This document shows positions 48,770-60,700 of a stretch of 64,000 nt of DNA, in pieces. Position 1 is the stretch's first letter. Every line of letters starts with the position of its first letter. The notes below the pieces were generated by a model. The model searched no databases. It was not told the DNA's origin and worked only from the letters and a program-made list of their open reading frames with translations. Source of the stretch: Aurantiochytrium sp. KH105. Lineage: Eukaryota > Sar > Bigyra > Thraustochytrida > Thraustochytriidae. The DNA lies in contig BGKB01000181.1 in assembly GCA_003116975.1 (NCBI GenBank), forward strand, positions 1 to 64,000, given 5' to 3'. The translations under genes and the position numbers were made by a program.

Positions 48770-49750
48770 CTTGCCCAGAATCTACGTGTACTGCAACAAC
48801 GCTAGCTGGTGATGGATGCCTCTTCTTGTTGCTGATATTCGTCGCCCCGCCTTCGAATCAAGCTCCTGTGCACGTTCCAAAACAGAATTCGCAGCCACGA
48901 ATTGTCGTTTCTACATTGTCAGTCACCACTCTCTTCTCCTTTTCGTTCTCCTCCGCATTTCATCTCTCCCCCATCTCGCTTGAACTCTCTTTGATGCTCA
49001 AGCCGTGATACAACATCACGAGGAGGCCGGCCCAGACTAACGGTGGTCCTCCTCGTCCTTCAACTGCGAGAGTCGCGGCCATGGGCAAGCCTCGAAGCTG
49101 CGTCTGACAACTGCAAAGCGGGGCGAATTGCGGGCTCACGCCTTCGCCTTCACCCCGCGTGCTCGCTCGCAGCCTCGACCTCGCGCGCCGTCATACTGCC
49201 CAACCTTGCGCTCGTGACGGTCGTCGCCCATGGCCATGTCATCACAGCGGGGCCGCCGACTCTCTCCGCATCGCTGCCTCCTCGAGCGGAGACCGCCGGC
49301 GAGCGAGCTCGCCGCGGGCTGCCGCGGCCTCCGCGCCCCTCCCTCGCCGCCCGGGCGCCGCCGCCTGCACGTACCGATCCTGCGCGTGGTTTCGCGCGGG
49401 GTGGAGTTGATCTGGCCGCCCGCCGCCTCTCGCTCGCTTGACGGCGCCACCGAGCTCGGAACCGAGACAGAACCGGGCGGGAACCCTCGCGCGGCCACCA
49501 ATTGGGCCCCTAGCTGGAGGCTAGAAAGGGCTACGGGCGGCAGCTACTTTTGCGTTGCGGGAACGGGAACTTGTTGAGCGATCGATGCATGTGGTAGTAA
49601 AGGGAGGGCGACCAAAAGGTTCATCAAGAAGACGCATTTGGGAGGGCATCGAGGAAGAGAGAGAGGCTCGTTCAAAGAATGATGTGGCAGAGATACTACA
49701 TTCGTGACAGAAAAAAAGATTCCTAATGTATTGATTGGGTAGTTGCGTGA
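48770..49750. other. Intergenic region
   Basis: Upstream of the eIF4-like gene (-) and downstream of SDS22 (-). GC-rich Ala/Arg/Pro noise frames lie at 49040-49500. No gene is supported. Confidence 0.5.
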
Positions 49751-50935
49751 TCATCGGAAGCGAACAGCATCGATCTGGACAAGAGAGGGAAGCGTTGCTG
49801 CGAGACGCTTCCGGTACTCAAAGTCGCGCTCGATAGGATTGTGGTCGAGATAGATTGTGGCCAGCTGACTTCCGAGTGGGGCCAGCTTTTCAATCTCTTC
49901 AAAGGAAGCAATCCCGTTGTAGCTCATCCAAAGCTCCTCGAGCTTTGGCAAGCTTTCCACCGGAAGTCCATCCATAGAGGTGATACGGTTGTTGCTCACA
50001 TCAAGTGTGTTCAGGTTTGAAAGAGCATCAAGACCGCTAAACTCCTCGATACCTTGGTGACTTAGGTACAGCTCCTCGAGGGAAGCAAGGCCGGAAAGCC
50101 CATCGCCAATGTGCCGCAGACGGTTGCTTTGCACCGACATCCGCACCAGACTTTTCAACGAGTCAATACCTTCAATGCTCTGTATCTTGTTTTTGCCCAG
50201 CCACAATTCCTCGAGTTTGGTCAGTGTTTCAAGACCCTCCATCTTTCGAATTCGATTCATGCCAAGGTCGAGAATGCGCAGGTTTGTGAGGGTCTCGAGG
50301 CCTTGAATCTTGGTGAGCTTGTTTTCAGCGACGTGCAGACGCTCAAGTTGGGTCAAAGGCGCGAGAATTGCCGGGTCGAGCTCGCGAAGACGGTTGTATG
50401 AAATGTCGAGATTTGTCAAATTGACCAAATGCTGTACGCCTTCGAGCGTGTTGAGTCTGTTCTCGTAAAGTTCCAGCGAGACAAGGTTGGTGAGCGAGGC
50501 TAGTCCTGACACTTCGCGTACAAAGTTGGCTCGCAGGCTAAAAGACTCGAGGTTGGTCAAGTGTTCAACGCCAGTGACGACCGTCACTTTTTGGCCCGAT
50601 GTTCCGATCCACTCGTATCGCTCCATGTTCGGGTCGCTAATGTCCGTAACGTCTCCAGGTCCGATGAACCTTAGCGCTGGTGGGAGCTCTTCGTCCTTTT
50701 CGTCATCGCTCAGGTACCCTTCCTCGCCGGGTTTCGGCGCTGTGGCATCATCGTCGTGGGTCTTGGGCGCTTCGTCACCTTCGCTCCGTTTCCCCAAAGC
50801 ATCGACGCTCTCTGCCACGCGCACGGAGCCGTACTGCGTGATCTTCACGCCGTTCACCTCCACCGTCTGCGGCTCCAGCGCGCCTTCTGCGCCTGCGCCC
50901 GTCGCGCCCTTCGCGTCGGCGCCTTCGTCGCTCAT
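49751..50935 (-). CDS. SDS22: Protein phosphatase 1 regulatory subunit SDS22 (PPP1R7)
   Basis: 394 residues. A disordered acidic N-terminus precedes roughly eleven SDS22-type leucine-rich repeats of about 22 residues (LTNLVSLELYENRLNTLEGV, LTKLEELWLGKNKIQSIEGI). The C-terminal cap (TIYLDHNPIERDFEYRKRLA, ending LVQIDAVRF) matches the diagnostic SDS22 ending. SDS22 binds the PP1 catalytic subunit and Inhibitor-3 in the nucleus and controls PP1 biogenesis and mitosis. The start at 50935 is the first in-frame ATG. The length agrees with human PPP1R7 (about 360) plus a longer N-terminus. Confidence 0.95.
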   Translation of the reverse strand: MSDEGADAKGATGAGAEGALEPQTVEVNGVKITQYGSVRVAESVDALGKRSEGDEAPKTHDDDATAPKPGEEGYLSDDEKDEELPPALRFIGPGDVTDISDPNMERYEWIGTSGQKVTVVTGVEHLTNLESFSLRANFVREVSGLASLTNLVSLELYENRLNTLEGVQHLVNLTNLDISYNRLRELDPAILAPLTQLERLHVAENKLTKIQGLETLTNLRILDLGMNRIRKMEGLETLTKLEELWLGKNKIQSIEGIDSLKSLVRMSVQSNRLRHIGDGLSGLASLEELYLSHQGIEEFSGLDALSNLNTLDVSNNRITSMDGLPVESLPKLEELWMSYNGIASFEEIEKLAPLGSQLATIYLDHNPIERDFEYRKRLAATLPSLVQIDAVRFR

Positions 50936-51598
50936 CCGGTTTTCCTTGGATCTCTCGATCAATCGATCGAACGATCCTTCTCTCGCCTGCCTCCCTAAGA
51001 CGAGCTCCTTCGCGCGCTGAGCGAGGCAAAGCAAGCCCGCGCGCCGCGCTGTCGCCCTCTCCCTCGCTCCCGCCTCGCGCTGCGCCCGCGAGCCCGCCCG
51101 GATGGATCCCGCTCTGCGAGAGCGCGTCCGCCTCGCCTTCTCGATTCTGCCCTTCGCAGTGTCCTTTTCGAATTTTCAAATCGCCATGGTCGATGTTTCT
51201 GTTTCTGTTTCCTTTCTTTTTCGAATTTTCAAATCATTTCCCGTCTTGTTTTGAAATAAGAAGAAGAAGAAGAAGAAGCCAGGGAAGAAGTAGAAGAAGA
51301 AGAAGACTTGGGTTGGGTTTTTCCCATCGAGCATGGCTTGCCTTGGCGCGCGGCAATCATGTTTCGGGCGCCGCGCCTCGCGCAGCGCGCTCGACGGAGG
51401 ACGCGAGGACAGCGGAGGAAGACCCGGCGGGAGACGCCACGCGCGGCACTTGGAGGCCATCTCGAGCGGCGGACAGACGGAGACTCTGCCCCGCCAGACA
51501 AAAGCTCTGATCGTCGTGGTGATTAGCAGCAGCAGCAACAGCTGCAGCAGCCGAGTGCAAGATCTTGCGCTTGCTGCGCCGGCACGGACGCGACCGCG
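50936..51598. other. Divergent promoter region
   Basis: Between SDS22 (-) and the coiled-coil gene (+). Contains an AAG-rich tract (about 51258-51306). A frame on the SDS22 side is open further upstream but lacks an ATG. No gene is supported. Confidence 0.5.
51258..51306. repeat. (AAG)n trinucleotide tract
   Basis: Interrupted AAG run in non-coding DNA. Confidence 0.8.
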
Positions 51599-53053
51599 AT
51601 GTCGAGCGTGCAGGACGTCTCCGTGGAGATCGTGGGGTCCACTTCGAGCCCTGACGTTGCCTCAGGGTCTACCGAAGAAGTTGTCGTGGTCTCAGAATCA
51701 GTCAAGGCAAAGGCCAAGAATACCCCAAAGACGGCGAAGACGAGGAAAGAGGTCTCGCGATGCGCATGTGAGCTACCATGGTGCCAAGCAAAGGAGGGCA
51801 ACTTCCGCATGAGCTGGATTGTTAGAGGAAGCCGTGGTAAAGACCAAAAGGACCAGAAAGCGCGTGACGAAATTTTCTCCCGACTTCGGCCAAACTCCAA
51901 GTCTATGTCGCTGAAGTCAAATGTGCAATTTAGATGGCATCACTTCCGCCCAGAGTCCTTTTCATTCAACGTGAAAAAGAATGATTGGGTGTTAAAAAAC
52001 ATCGTGGATGTGAAGGCGGTAACGAGCATGATGACCCCCCCTCCGCCGGGCGAAGAGGCCGAGTGGAAATCGAGCAGGTGGGTTCTGCTCACCGAAAAGG
52101 TCACGCCGAGGAGTACTGCAGAACGGAGACTCATCTGTGAGATCGCCTCGCCGACAGGCAAGATAATTGAGACCGGAAGACGCACGCTCTCCGCCGCGCG
52201 TGCTGCCAAAAGCGATATGGAGCACGCCCAAATCCAGGCCGAGCGAAAGAGACGGGCCGAGATGGACCTCGCGCTCCAAAGAACCGTAGATGCGGAGGCG
52301 AAGCTCAAACGCGTGATGCGCGATGCCGACGTTGCAAAGGCACGCCACGAATCTGCTCAGCAGAAAGCGAATATGCTGACAGTTGGTTTTCGCCAGCAAG
52401 TTCACTCTCTCAATAAGAAACTATCGGAGCTGATGGAGGAGAACAACTACTTCAAGGCATTAAGCCGTAGGTCACAAAATGAGCACCATCAAGGTTCCTG
52501 TTTGGAAAATCAGTCCAAGGATCTCAGGGAGCTTAACACACGCCTTCACGTTCGCTCCTTGGAGAGACAGCTAGCGGCGCTGAAGGAAAAGGACGCGCGC
52601 CGCGAGGCCGAGCATCTCACCGCCAAACTGGCAGCACCTGGAGTTCGCTCCCTTGAGAGAGAGCTAGCGGCGCTAAAAGAGAAGGACGCGCGCCGCGAGG
52701 CCGAGCATCTCAATGGCAAATCGGCGGCATCTGAAGTTCGCTCCCTTGAGAGAGAGCTGGCAGCGCTAAAGGAGAAGGACGCGCGCCGCGAGGCCGAGCA
52801 TCTCGACGACAAATTGGCGGCATCTGCTGCGCGCCTTGAAGTTCGCTCCCTTAAAAATGAGCTGGAGGCGCTCAAGAGAGAGATCGAGACGCAACAGCGC
52901 GTCGTGGAGACCGCTGCCAAATCCATCAATGAATTAAAAGCCGAGAACAAGTCTTTGCAGCTTAACAGCGTGGATCTGAAGAACAAAAACATCAAGCTCA
53001 AGGCAGAAAAGGCTCAGCTGCTGAGCTGGTATCGCCAGATGTCAAAACCGTGA
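51599..53053 (+). CDS. Coiled-coil protein with 31-residue tandem repeats and a degenerate THAP-like head
   Basis: 484 residues; family not recognised. After a Ser/Val-rich start, residues about 54-145 resemble a THAP zinc finger: CACELPWC at the front, RWHHFRPESF where THAP proteins have C-x2-H-F-x-P-x-x-F, and VKAVTSMMTP in place of AVPTIF. The third zinc ligand (Cys) is replaced by Arg, so DNA binding by the usual geometry is doubtful. From about 205 on the protein is coiled coil. Three near-identical 31-residue repeats (VRSLERELAALKEKDARREA core, DNA period 93 bp from 52550) and a fourth diverged one lie at about 318-425. The repeat copies differ by few bases, suggesting recent expansion. 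Confidence 0.72.
   Translation: MSSVQDVSVEIVGSTSSPDVASGSTEEVVVVSESVKAKAKNTPKTAKTRKEVSRCACELPWCQAKEGNFRMSWIVRGSRGKDQKDQKARDEIFSRLRPNSKSMSLKSNVQFRWHHFRPESFSFNVKKNDWVLKNIVDVKAVTSMMTPPPPGEEAEWKSSRWVLLTEKVTPRSTAERRLICEIASPTGKIIETGRRTLSAARAAKSDMEHAQIQAERKRRAEMDLALQRTVDAEAKLKRVMRDADVAKARHESAQQKANMLTVGFRQQVHSLNKKLSELMEENNYFKALSRRSQNEHHQGSCLENQSKDLRELNTRLHVRSLERQLAALKEKDARREAEHLTAKLAAPGVRSLERELAALKEKDARREAEHLNGKSAASEVRSLERELAALKEKDARREAEHLDDKLAASAARLEVRSLKNELEALKREIETQQRVVETAAKSINELKAENKSLQLNSVDLKNKNIKLKAEKAQLLSWYRQMSKP
52550..52860. repeat. 93-bp in-frame tandem repeat
   Basis: Units begin at 52550, 52643 and 52736 (exact 93-bp spacing), and a degenerate fourth begins at 52841 after a 12-bp insertion. 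They encode the coiled-coil repeat of the preceding entry. Confidence 0.9.
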
Positions 53054-54730
53054 GCACTTCTGTCTGCGAACTTATTTCAGCCACCGGATATTGTAGTTCT
53101 GAGGACTTCGTTCACTGCCCTTCCAAAATCCCGTCCAAGGAACCCTGTTCTCGACTCCATGTGGATAACAAGACAAGTGAGATACCTGCTGCATTCCGCA
53201 ACTACCGTGCCGAACGAGCGTTCAAGGCACTCTCGTACAACCCTGTTCACCTCTTTATCCGAACCCGTAGTCGTCATGACCTAGCCTCACACGACCAGGC
53301 CTACAAAGACCTACTCTACATCATTCACACTTGATTGGCATTCGACTTCCGCCCCAATGCTCTACCTTGTGGCAGGCCTAGTAAAGGGCAATTTGTCTTA
53401 TTTTCGGCGCTCAGCTCTCAGCAGAATTCCGAGATCAGGGTGCTTAGAGCGATGATTATTGTTGGTAACATAGTTTCCAAGACAGCAAGCCGTTCAGTTG
53501 CGCTTGTTCCTAGCTGTTTTCAACCCCGTTTCATCGTCCGATTCCTGGCTTGCGCGTCAGTGTGAACACGAACGTCTCTTTTGACGTTCTAACCTGTCAA
53601 GCCACCTGCCGCCCCCCGCCCTTTTGCCAACTCCCCATCAGAGTGGCGGATCAAATGCAGTGTGGTAGTCGTTGAATCGTACCACCAAATAGAGAAGGCC
53701 AAGCTCTTTGGGTTTTCAAAGGAGAAGCACAGAAGCAGCATGAGTCGTCATCACCTCCTTTTTTACCCTAACTCGCGCGCATGCTGCAACGTTTCTCTCG
53801 AGACAACAAAGCTTGCTCGCTTGCTCGCTTGCTCCTTCTCTCACTCGAGTCGGGACCAGCAAGTGTTCATCCATATGCCCAAATTTAACCGTTGAGCTAG
53901 TGGGCACTTTGCAGCCTTCGGGTAAATCGGCGGTTTAATCACTCATCATTTGGGGGCTACTCTAGAACTTCCCTGTCAACTCGATTGTCTTTGAACGAAA
54001 CAAATTTAATATAAAAAAAAACATCAGGTAACGTTAATTTTAGCGAGCGCCCCGTAATTGTACCGAGAGTGGACAAAGCAGTGCAACGAAAACGCCGAGA
54101 CGTGAAGCGTGCCCGAGGGCGACGGCGCGTGGACCGCGCGAGTCTCGGAGGTGGTCACACGAGAGACGAAGGATGCGCTGCCCGGCTGGCTGCAAGCGGC
54201 CTTCGGCAGAGAGAGTAAATCTTGGTCACCTCGCGCGAGCCACCGCACGCTCGCGCGTGGCGAGAGACCAAAGCTCTCGCTGGGCGAAGCCTGAAGGCCC
54301 GGTGAGGCTCGAGTGGAGGAGCGCGCGAAGCGAGCAAGCTCGCAAGTACATACGAGAAGACACGTGAAAATTCTACACAACACGTGCGTGTACTCGTTGG
54401 CGACTTTGCGACGAAGTAGCGAACGCGTGCGGAGGACTGCGTCCGTGTGGAGCGGATCGCGGAGAGGCCGTGCGCGTCCTCGCAGAGGAAGGGGTGGGGA
54501 GCTTCTTTCGAATTTCTGCTCTTCTCGTTTCCGTGGCCGCGCCGGACGTTCACGATTACAACACAGAACGAGCTCCTCGACCCTAGCTGCTTTTACGACC
54601 TTTGTCAGCTCGTAAGCTTGCTTCGAGGGGAACAACTAGCCGGCTGGCGACGGTGTCAGCCGGCTAGTTAATTTGTTCTTCGACCAGCAGCAGCAGCACG
54701 GAGAGAGACCAATCGGACGGGTAGGGTAGA
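53054..54730. other. Intergenic region before the giant membrane-protein gene
   Basis: 1.7 kb of mixed composition with no supported gene. Partial relatives of the CCTAGGCCTA decamer (AGGCCTAG at about 53373-53380, CAGGCCTAC near 53300) occur here. An open minus-strand frame at 54024-54635 is Arg/Ser-rich and unconvincing. The giant gene's promoter and 5' UTR are expected near the right end. Confidence 0.5.
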
Positions 54731-57700
54731 ATGTCTTCTCGAGCTGAGTCTGTAAAGGTTCACGCCGCAGATGACTTGTCCCATGTTAGAACGAGGACAT
54801 CCGACGAGGCAGGTTTTCAAAGTATTGCTGGTGTTGAAGAGCTAGGCGGTGGGCAAACCGCGAATGCCAAAGAGAGTCTTCAAATGGACCATGAAGCCGG
54901 AAATAACGCGATCGTTCGTCTGCCCCGGGACTTTTTCAAATTTTATCTAATTCCGGTCGGCCTGCTTCCAACAGTGGCCTTTGTGGCGCAAGCCGGTCTC
55001 GTTGCTTTAGACGGTAGTAACGAAGTCGGAAACGCAGCATTCGATGTGGCGCAAACTCGCGCCACGCTTGACGCGATCGCACGAGACATTGTCATCATAC
55101 TAGGTCTGCTTGTGACATCCTCTTTTGTTGTGCTGCAAATGTTTGCGGCCAACTTTCTCACGCACACAATCTCGTTATTCTTCCGCGATCGGGGTGTATT
55201 CCTTATCTTGGCCTTCATTTGCATGTCGGCCATCTTCTGCATGGTACTAGACGCTCTCACGACTGATGAATTCCACATCTCCGTGGCTATTCGTGTGGCG
55301 TACACACTTCGCATGCTTTCGCTCTCCATCACCTTTCCATACTTCAACTTTTTGGTCAATTTTCTGAGTCCAGAGTCGCTCATTAACCAGGTCTGTCGAA
55401 CGGCAATCGATTGTTTGACAAATTTGGGCAATCTCTCATCCGGCGCAAGGGCAGCAGCGCCAGGTCTCGGGACAGACCTTGACGCAGAGCGTGATGAGGT
55501 TCCTGTCATGAGTGTGGCGAGCACGCAGAGCTTTCGCGAAACCTCGCGCCGCTTTGTGGCCGGGGCAGTCTTTGAGAAATCGCAGCGGGCGCGCGAGCTT
55601 CGTATCCTGCAGCACCAGGTGGAATGGATCAACGCCGTCGAGCTTCTCACCGACATTGGACTTTCGACGCTGAAACAAAAGGACAAGGAAAACGCCAACA
55701 ACGCAATGCTCTCCTTGTATACGGTCGCGTGCGAGTACTCGCAGGCCAAGACGGCCGAGACCCTCCCGAAGCAATGGTACGACCTCTCGTCCACCATTCG
55801 AGCGCGCCCTGACTTTTCCTCTCTCTCAGCAGACGCCCTGGAAAGTATGGTAAGCAAGCGAGTGTGGGGCGAGTGGAAAATTCTTCGCGCCTACCAGCTG
55901 CTCCTCGAGACCTCAAATATTCTCGATCTTCCCAATCTCTGTGGTTTGGCCGCTTTTTACACGCGCAAGGTGGGTGAGCTCGCAGCTCAAAAGGGCCACC
56001 GTGAGGTCGTGGAGCTCTGCATCAAGTTCCTCAACACATATATTGCGTATTTGATATACGTCAAGAACGTCCAAGTGCTTTCTGGAGTCTTGAATGAGTA
56101 TCGCGAGCTCGGTGTCGAGATTGTGCGCATGGACGCCTTCTACTACAATATGATCAAGGAGATTGATGACACACTAAATGACTTTCAATCGCAAGGAAGT
56201 AGACTCGTCAAGCAGAGCATTCTTCTAACGCGTAAGAGCATCCGCGGCCACTATGGAAACGCCGCGCTCAGCAGCACGTCGCTTGATCCGACAACGCTGA
56301 GTCTGCAACATGGTCGCCGGTCCCGCGCTAGCGTGAGCACGCGTCGACCCAGCGCCTTCGGCAGCGTCGCCGAGCGCCAAAGCCGGCGGTTCAGTCTCGA
56401 GTCCAATGGAGGTATTGTCGCGGCAGCGCCCTCGGATGGAAAAGGATTCGGCCGAGGACGGCTTTCCAGCATCTTTCAAAAGCTCGGCAATAACTTTGCT
56501 TCCCGTCCGGGGGACGCGGAAGCGCAGTCCGCAGCGCATTTGAGGGCGATGAAGGCAAAGTTCATCAACCAAAAACTTCACTATCACAGAATGCTCAGTA
56601 CCATTGCAAGCGACTTGCGTCAGCACCTCGTCGCGAGTTCCGATCGGAATCTCGGCTACATCGCTGAGACAATTGCCCATGACATGGGCGAAATCTGCGC
56701 AGAGGCATACAAGAACGAGTGCGACGCGCACGAGGCTGTCGTTGCCGTTTTTCTTACTCTTGACGACACTCAGACCGAGGCCTCGCAACGTCAGACGCAT
56801 CGTGGAATTCGGCGCGCGCAAGTGAAACTAGCCACTTATTACCTCGTGGGCAAGGACATTGATCTCGCCAAGGAAATTCATGAGGATATGGACGAGGAAC
56901 CCGCGTTCCGCATTCGGCAAATTTACCGCGAGCTGGTCGCCATGGACACAGAGTCCTTTTGGGAAATCTCTTTTCGCAGTCGGAATCTTGACTATCTGGA
57001 GCCCATGTACAAGGAGCAACTCAAGACCTTTTTTGGTTGGTTCGAGGATTTTAATTTCGAAAAGGCCAACAAAACTGATGCAAGTCTCTTCGATTATGCT
57101 AAAGTGGCCACCAACATGGGCGTCGACGAGGACGAAGACGACGATGAGGAAGATGGCAACGACGATGCCGGGATCGTTGGCCATGCGTCGCTGGGTGAGG
57201 ACACATCATACGGAAAACGCAGATCTGACGACGAAGAGGTCGACGAAGAGGAAGCGGCAATAATTTCTGCAGAGGTGAGCGTGAGCGAACGATCCGAGGC
57301 CCGCCGACGCACGCGCGCCAGCATCGACATTCGGCGTCAATCGATTTTAATCGAGGGTGCGCGACGGCACAGCGTCTTTAATGCGGACACGCGTCATGGT
57401 GTGGAAGAGATCAACAAGCAATTTAACACACTTCGCTGGCGTCTTCAATTGTATGGCGAGGATAGTTTGCCTCGAATTTTTGCGGGAACTGCAGTTTACG
57501 TTGCATGCTGCGCCGTGATCGGCTACGCCATGGATCTCGGCATCTCGCCTGGCTTCGTCTTAGCCTCGACCGCCGACCAAGAACGAACAAACAATATACT
57601 CAGCGGCATGGCTGTTGCCTCTGCGCTTCTCTTCGTGGTGCTGTGTGTTAGTTCCATGATCATCTTGCAGCTTGTCGCGGCAAGATACAAGTTTCATCCG

Positions 57701-60700
57701 GATATGCTCTCCTTTCTTCGGGATCCCATCCTGTACGGTATTCTCTCCCAGATTCTTCTCGCTTGCATGCTGTGCACAACGGCAATGATCAACGCCTCAG
57801 CGTCGTACATCCCGACGAGGACCATTCGGGTTATCATGGTGCTCATCACGCTAAATCTCGTGTTGCTCATCGTCTACTTTGTACGACTTTTCTTCATTCT
57901 GCAACCAGATAGCATCCTCAACAACATTCAACGTCGTACCTTGCACCACGTCGCGGACGCCGTCGATCGCTCCGCGCGTCTACGCTCCCTCCGTTCCATG
58001 GCCTCCTCGAGCGATGTCACAGGTGATGCCAAGAAGCAGCGCCAGCAGCATAAAGTCGTGCCCGGCTCGCCGAGTAGCGCCGGTGGCGCAGGTGGTGCAA
58101 GTAGTCGAGAGAGGCGTGATAAATCAAAGGGAGATCGTTACGCGGTGCCTGAAACGAGCAATAAAGATCGCTCCCTCAATGCTCAGCAGCGACGCCTCGA
58201 AAAGGTCCGTGCCGAGGTCTGGCATCACCAGTTTCAGGCTCACGAGCACATTAAGCGCATTTGCGACTTTGCATTTGCCTGCGTCCACGAGTCCGATGAG
58301 GCGAACCTGACAAAGGCCATCTCAATGCTTCTCGTCATCATCAAAGAGTACGCTGCCGTCAAAAGTCAGCTGCCAGAGGAGTGGTTTGAAGTGCGCGGTC
58401 TGCTGCGTCGCACCTCGGATTTCATCAACTTTTCCGCGTATCGCATCACGCGCGTCACGAACCAGCGGGTTTGGTTCGAGTGGAAGGTACTCGCTCAGTA
58501 TCTTCTCATTTTCGAAGAGTGTTTGAAGATGGGCCGCGTTGATGCCTGCCAGGCCGTGTGTCTCAAGACCGGGGCGATTGCCAAGGGTTTTATCCGCGCA
58601 AACGAAACAAACGCCTACCGAGTGGCAATCAACTTCATCAACACCTTCATGCGACGAGCAATCAACTCCAAAAACAACGAGATCGCTATCAAGATTGTGA
58701 CGCAAAATCAGAATCTGCTGCAGGAGATCATCTTCACCAAATTCGACGAGCGCACGCCGCCGCTGATTCAAGAAAAATGGCGCGCTCTTATTTCCGATCA
58801 GGGACAGTATCAAAAGTACTATGCGCAAGTTGCAATGGTGAAAGGACTGGGGCCTATCGCAGAGCAAGTAGCCACGGCGCTTGGGCACGTATGCAGCGTC
58901 GCTCTCGAAGTCGACGAGCTTGTACACATTGACATGCTGGAGCTCCTGCTGACGGTTGATGACACTGCCGACGAGGATCAAGACTCGCTCGTGGGCATTC
59001 GGCGTGCGCAGGCTAAGCTCGGTCTCAAGTATATTCTTACTGACAACGAGTCTTTTGCTCGCATGGTAGCAAGCGATTTTGAGGTCGAGACACACAAGCG
59101 TCTAAAAGATATTGTGGACGAGCTGCTCTCCACGAACCGGGCAGAGTACTGGGAAGTTTCAGAGAATGGTGTACCCTCCGAGTTCCTTTCCGCAGATGAA
59201 AAGTTGGAATTACCAAAGTTCTTCCGCTTTGTCGAGGAAGAAAAGGCCGCAGAAGAAGCAAATAACCCCACCGGCGCTTCGCAGGCGCCTTCCCTGGCGC
59301 CATACATCGAAGAAGCTATCCAGCGGCACCAGCTGGGGACAGAGGGAGACTTTGACTTTAGGCCTCGGACAAAGTCGCCGGACGACGCGAGCTTTGGCCT
59401 TCGGAAGCGTGAAAACACCGTGTCGGAAGAAGCTAGCCAGAGATCTGGAGGGACCATGCGACGGGCGAGCTTCGCGAGAAGACCCTTGTCGATGTCAAAG
59501 CCAAACTCCATGCTCGTGGGTTCCTCTTCGATTGCGAAACGACACTCCATGATGCTCGGTAGCAGCGCAAGCAGCGTCTTGCAGGCGGGTTTTGAAGAAA
59601 CTCAGCTCGACGACTTTCTCAATGCCATCCTTGATCAGGTTCAAGGATCGCTCCAGGTGAAAGAGCTTTGCTGCAGGCTGCTTGTTCCTATTTGCATCGC
59701 ACTCATGATCGCAAGCTCGCTCCTTGCGCTGAGTCTCAGCGGGGACTCGATCGCTTACCCACCCGAAGAAACGCTTGATAGTGCAACTTTTGAGCACAAG
59801 AATGTCTGGTCAACTGCGCATGACCCGAAGGACACCACGCTGCCGGCAGAATTGGTGATTCGAGTCTTTTCTGTTGTGATCATGTGCTCCCTCATTGCCT
59901 TACAAAAGTCTGCGTCGCGCGTTGTGCGTCACGTCTGGATGCTTTTTCGTTCGACAAGGTGGGTACAATGCATTTGGCTTCTCAATCTTGGCGCTGTGAC
60001 GATGGCAGTGTGGAACACCGGTCTATCCGTAGAGGTTCCGCGGCCAAGTGCAGCTTTGGCGAGCCTCTTGCTGGCGTCGGTAAGCATCATGACTCTCTAT
60101 CCGTACTTTTCCTATTTCTTCGTGTTTCTCGACGAGGACCGTCTGCTCACGCACGTCGTGCTACAGGACCTTAAAATGCTGGGTGACATGGCACGTTGCA
60201 AGACGGCGCACACTGTCAAAGATATGCTGCAGCTTGTTCGAGCCACACAACGTGTGTCCGACTTTGCGTCTTCTACAATCCGCGTCAAGGACAAGACCAA
60301 TGCGTACAAGTCTCTCACTGCACTTTTTTGCCTCGCACGATGCTACGCGAACATCAAGGCAGACCTTCCCCCTGCCTTTTTCGACTCGTTCCTTGAACAT
60401 CCAGCGCTCAAGTCATTATCAGACTTCTCGCGTCTTTCGCCCGAGTATCGCCAGGTCATCTCGGCTGACAGGACATGGGTGGAGTGGAAGCTCCTGCGCC
60501 ACTTTCTCTTTTTGTTTCAAGAGAGCATCGGCCACCTTGACGAGGCGTGCTATCGAATTGTTATATCCACGCGTGAACTTGCCGAGTCTGCGCTGCGAAA
60601 GGGCGACCTTCCGCTCTTTGACCTGTGTATCAAGTTTATCAACACTTTCGTTCGCGTCGCGCTTGACCGCTTTCACATCCGGTTGGTGTACAACATCACC

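Noticed and set aside
53050-53334. 94-residue frame overlapping the 3' end of the coiled-coil gene
   Set aside because: Begins at a GTG inside the upstream gene's last codons, has no ATG and shows no recognisable motif.
54024-54635. Minus-strand frame in the spacer before the giant gene
   Set aside because: Ser/Arg-rich with no motif; overlapping frames on the + strand are equally long.
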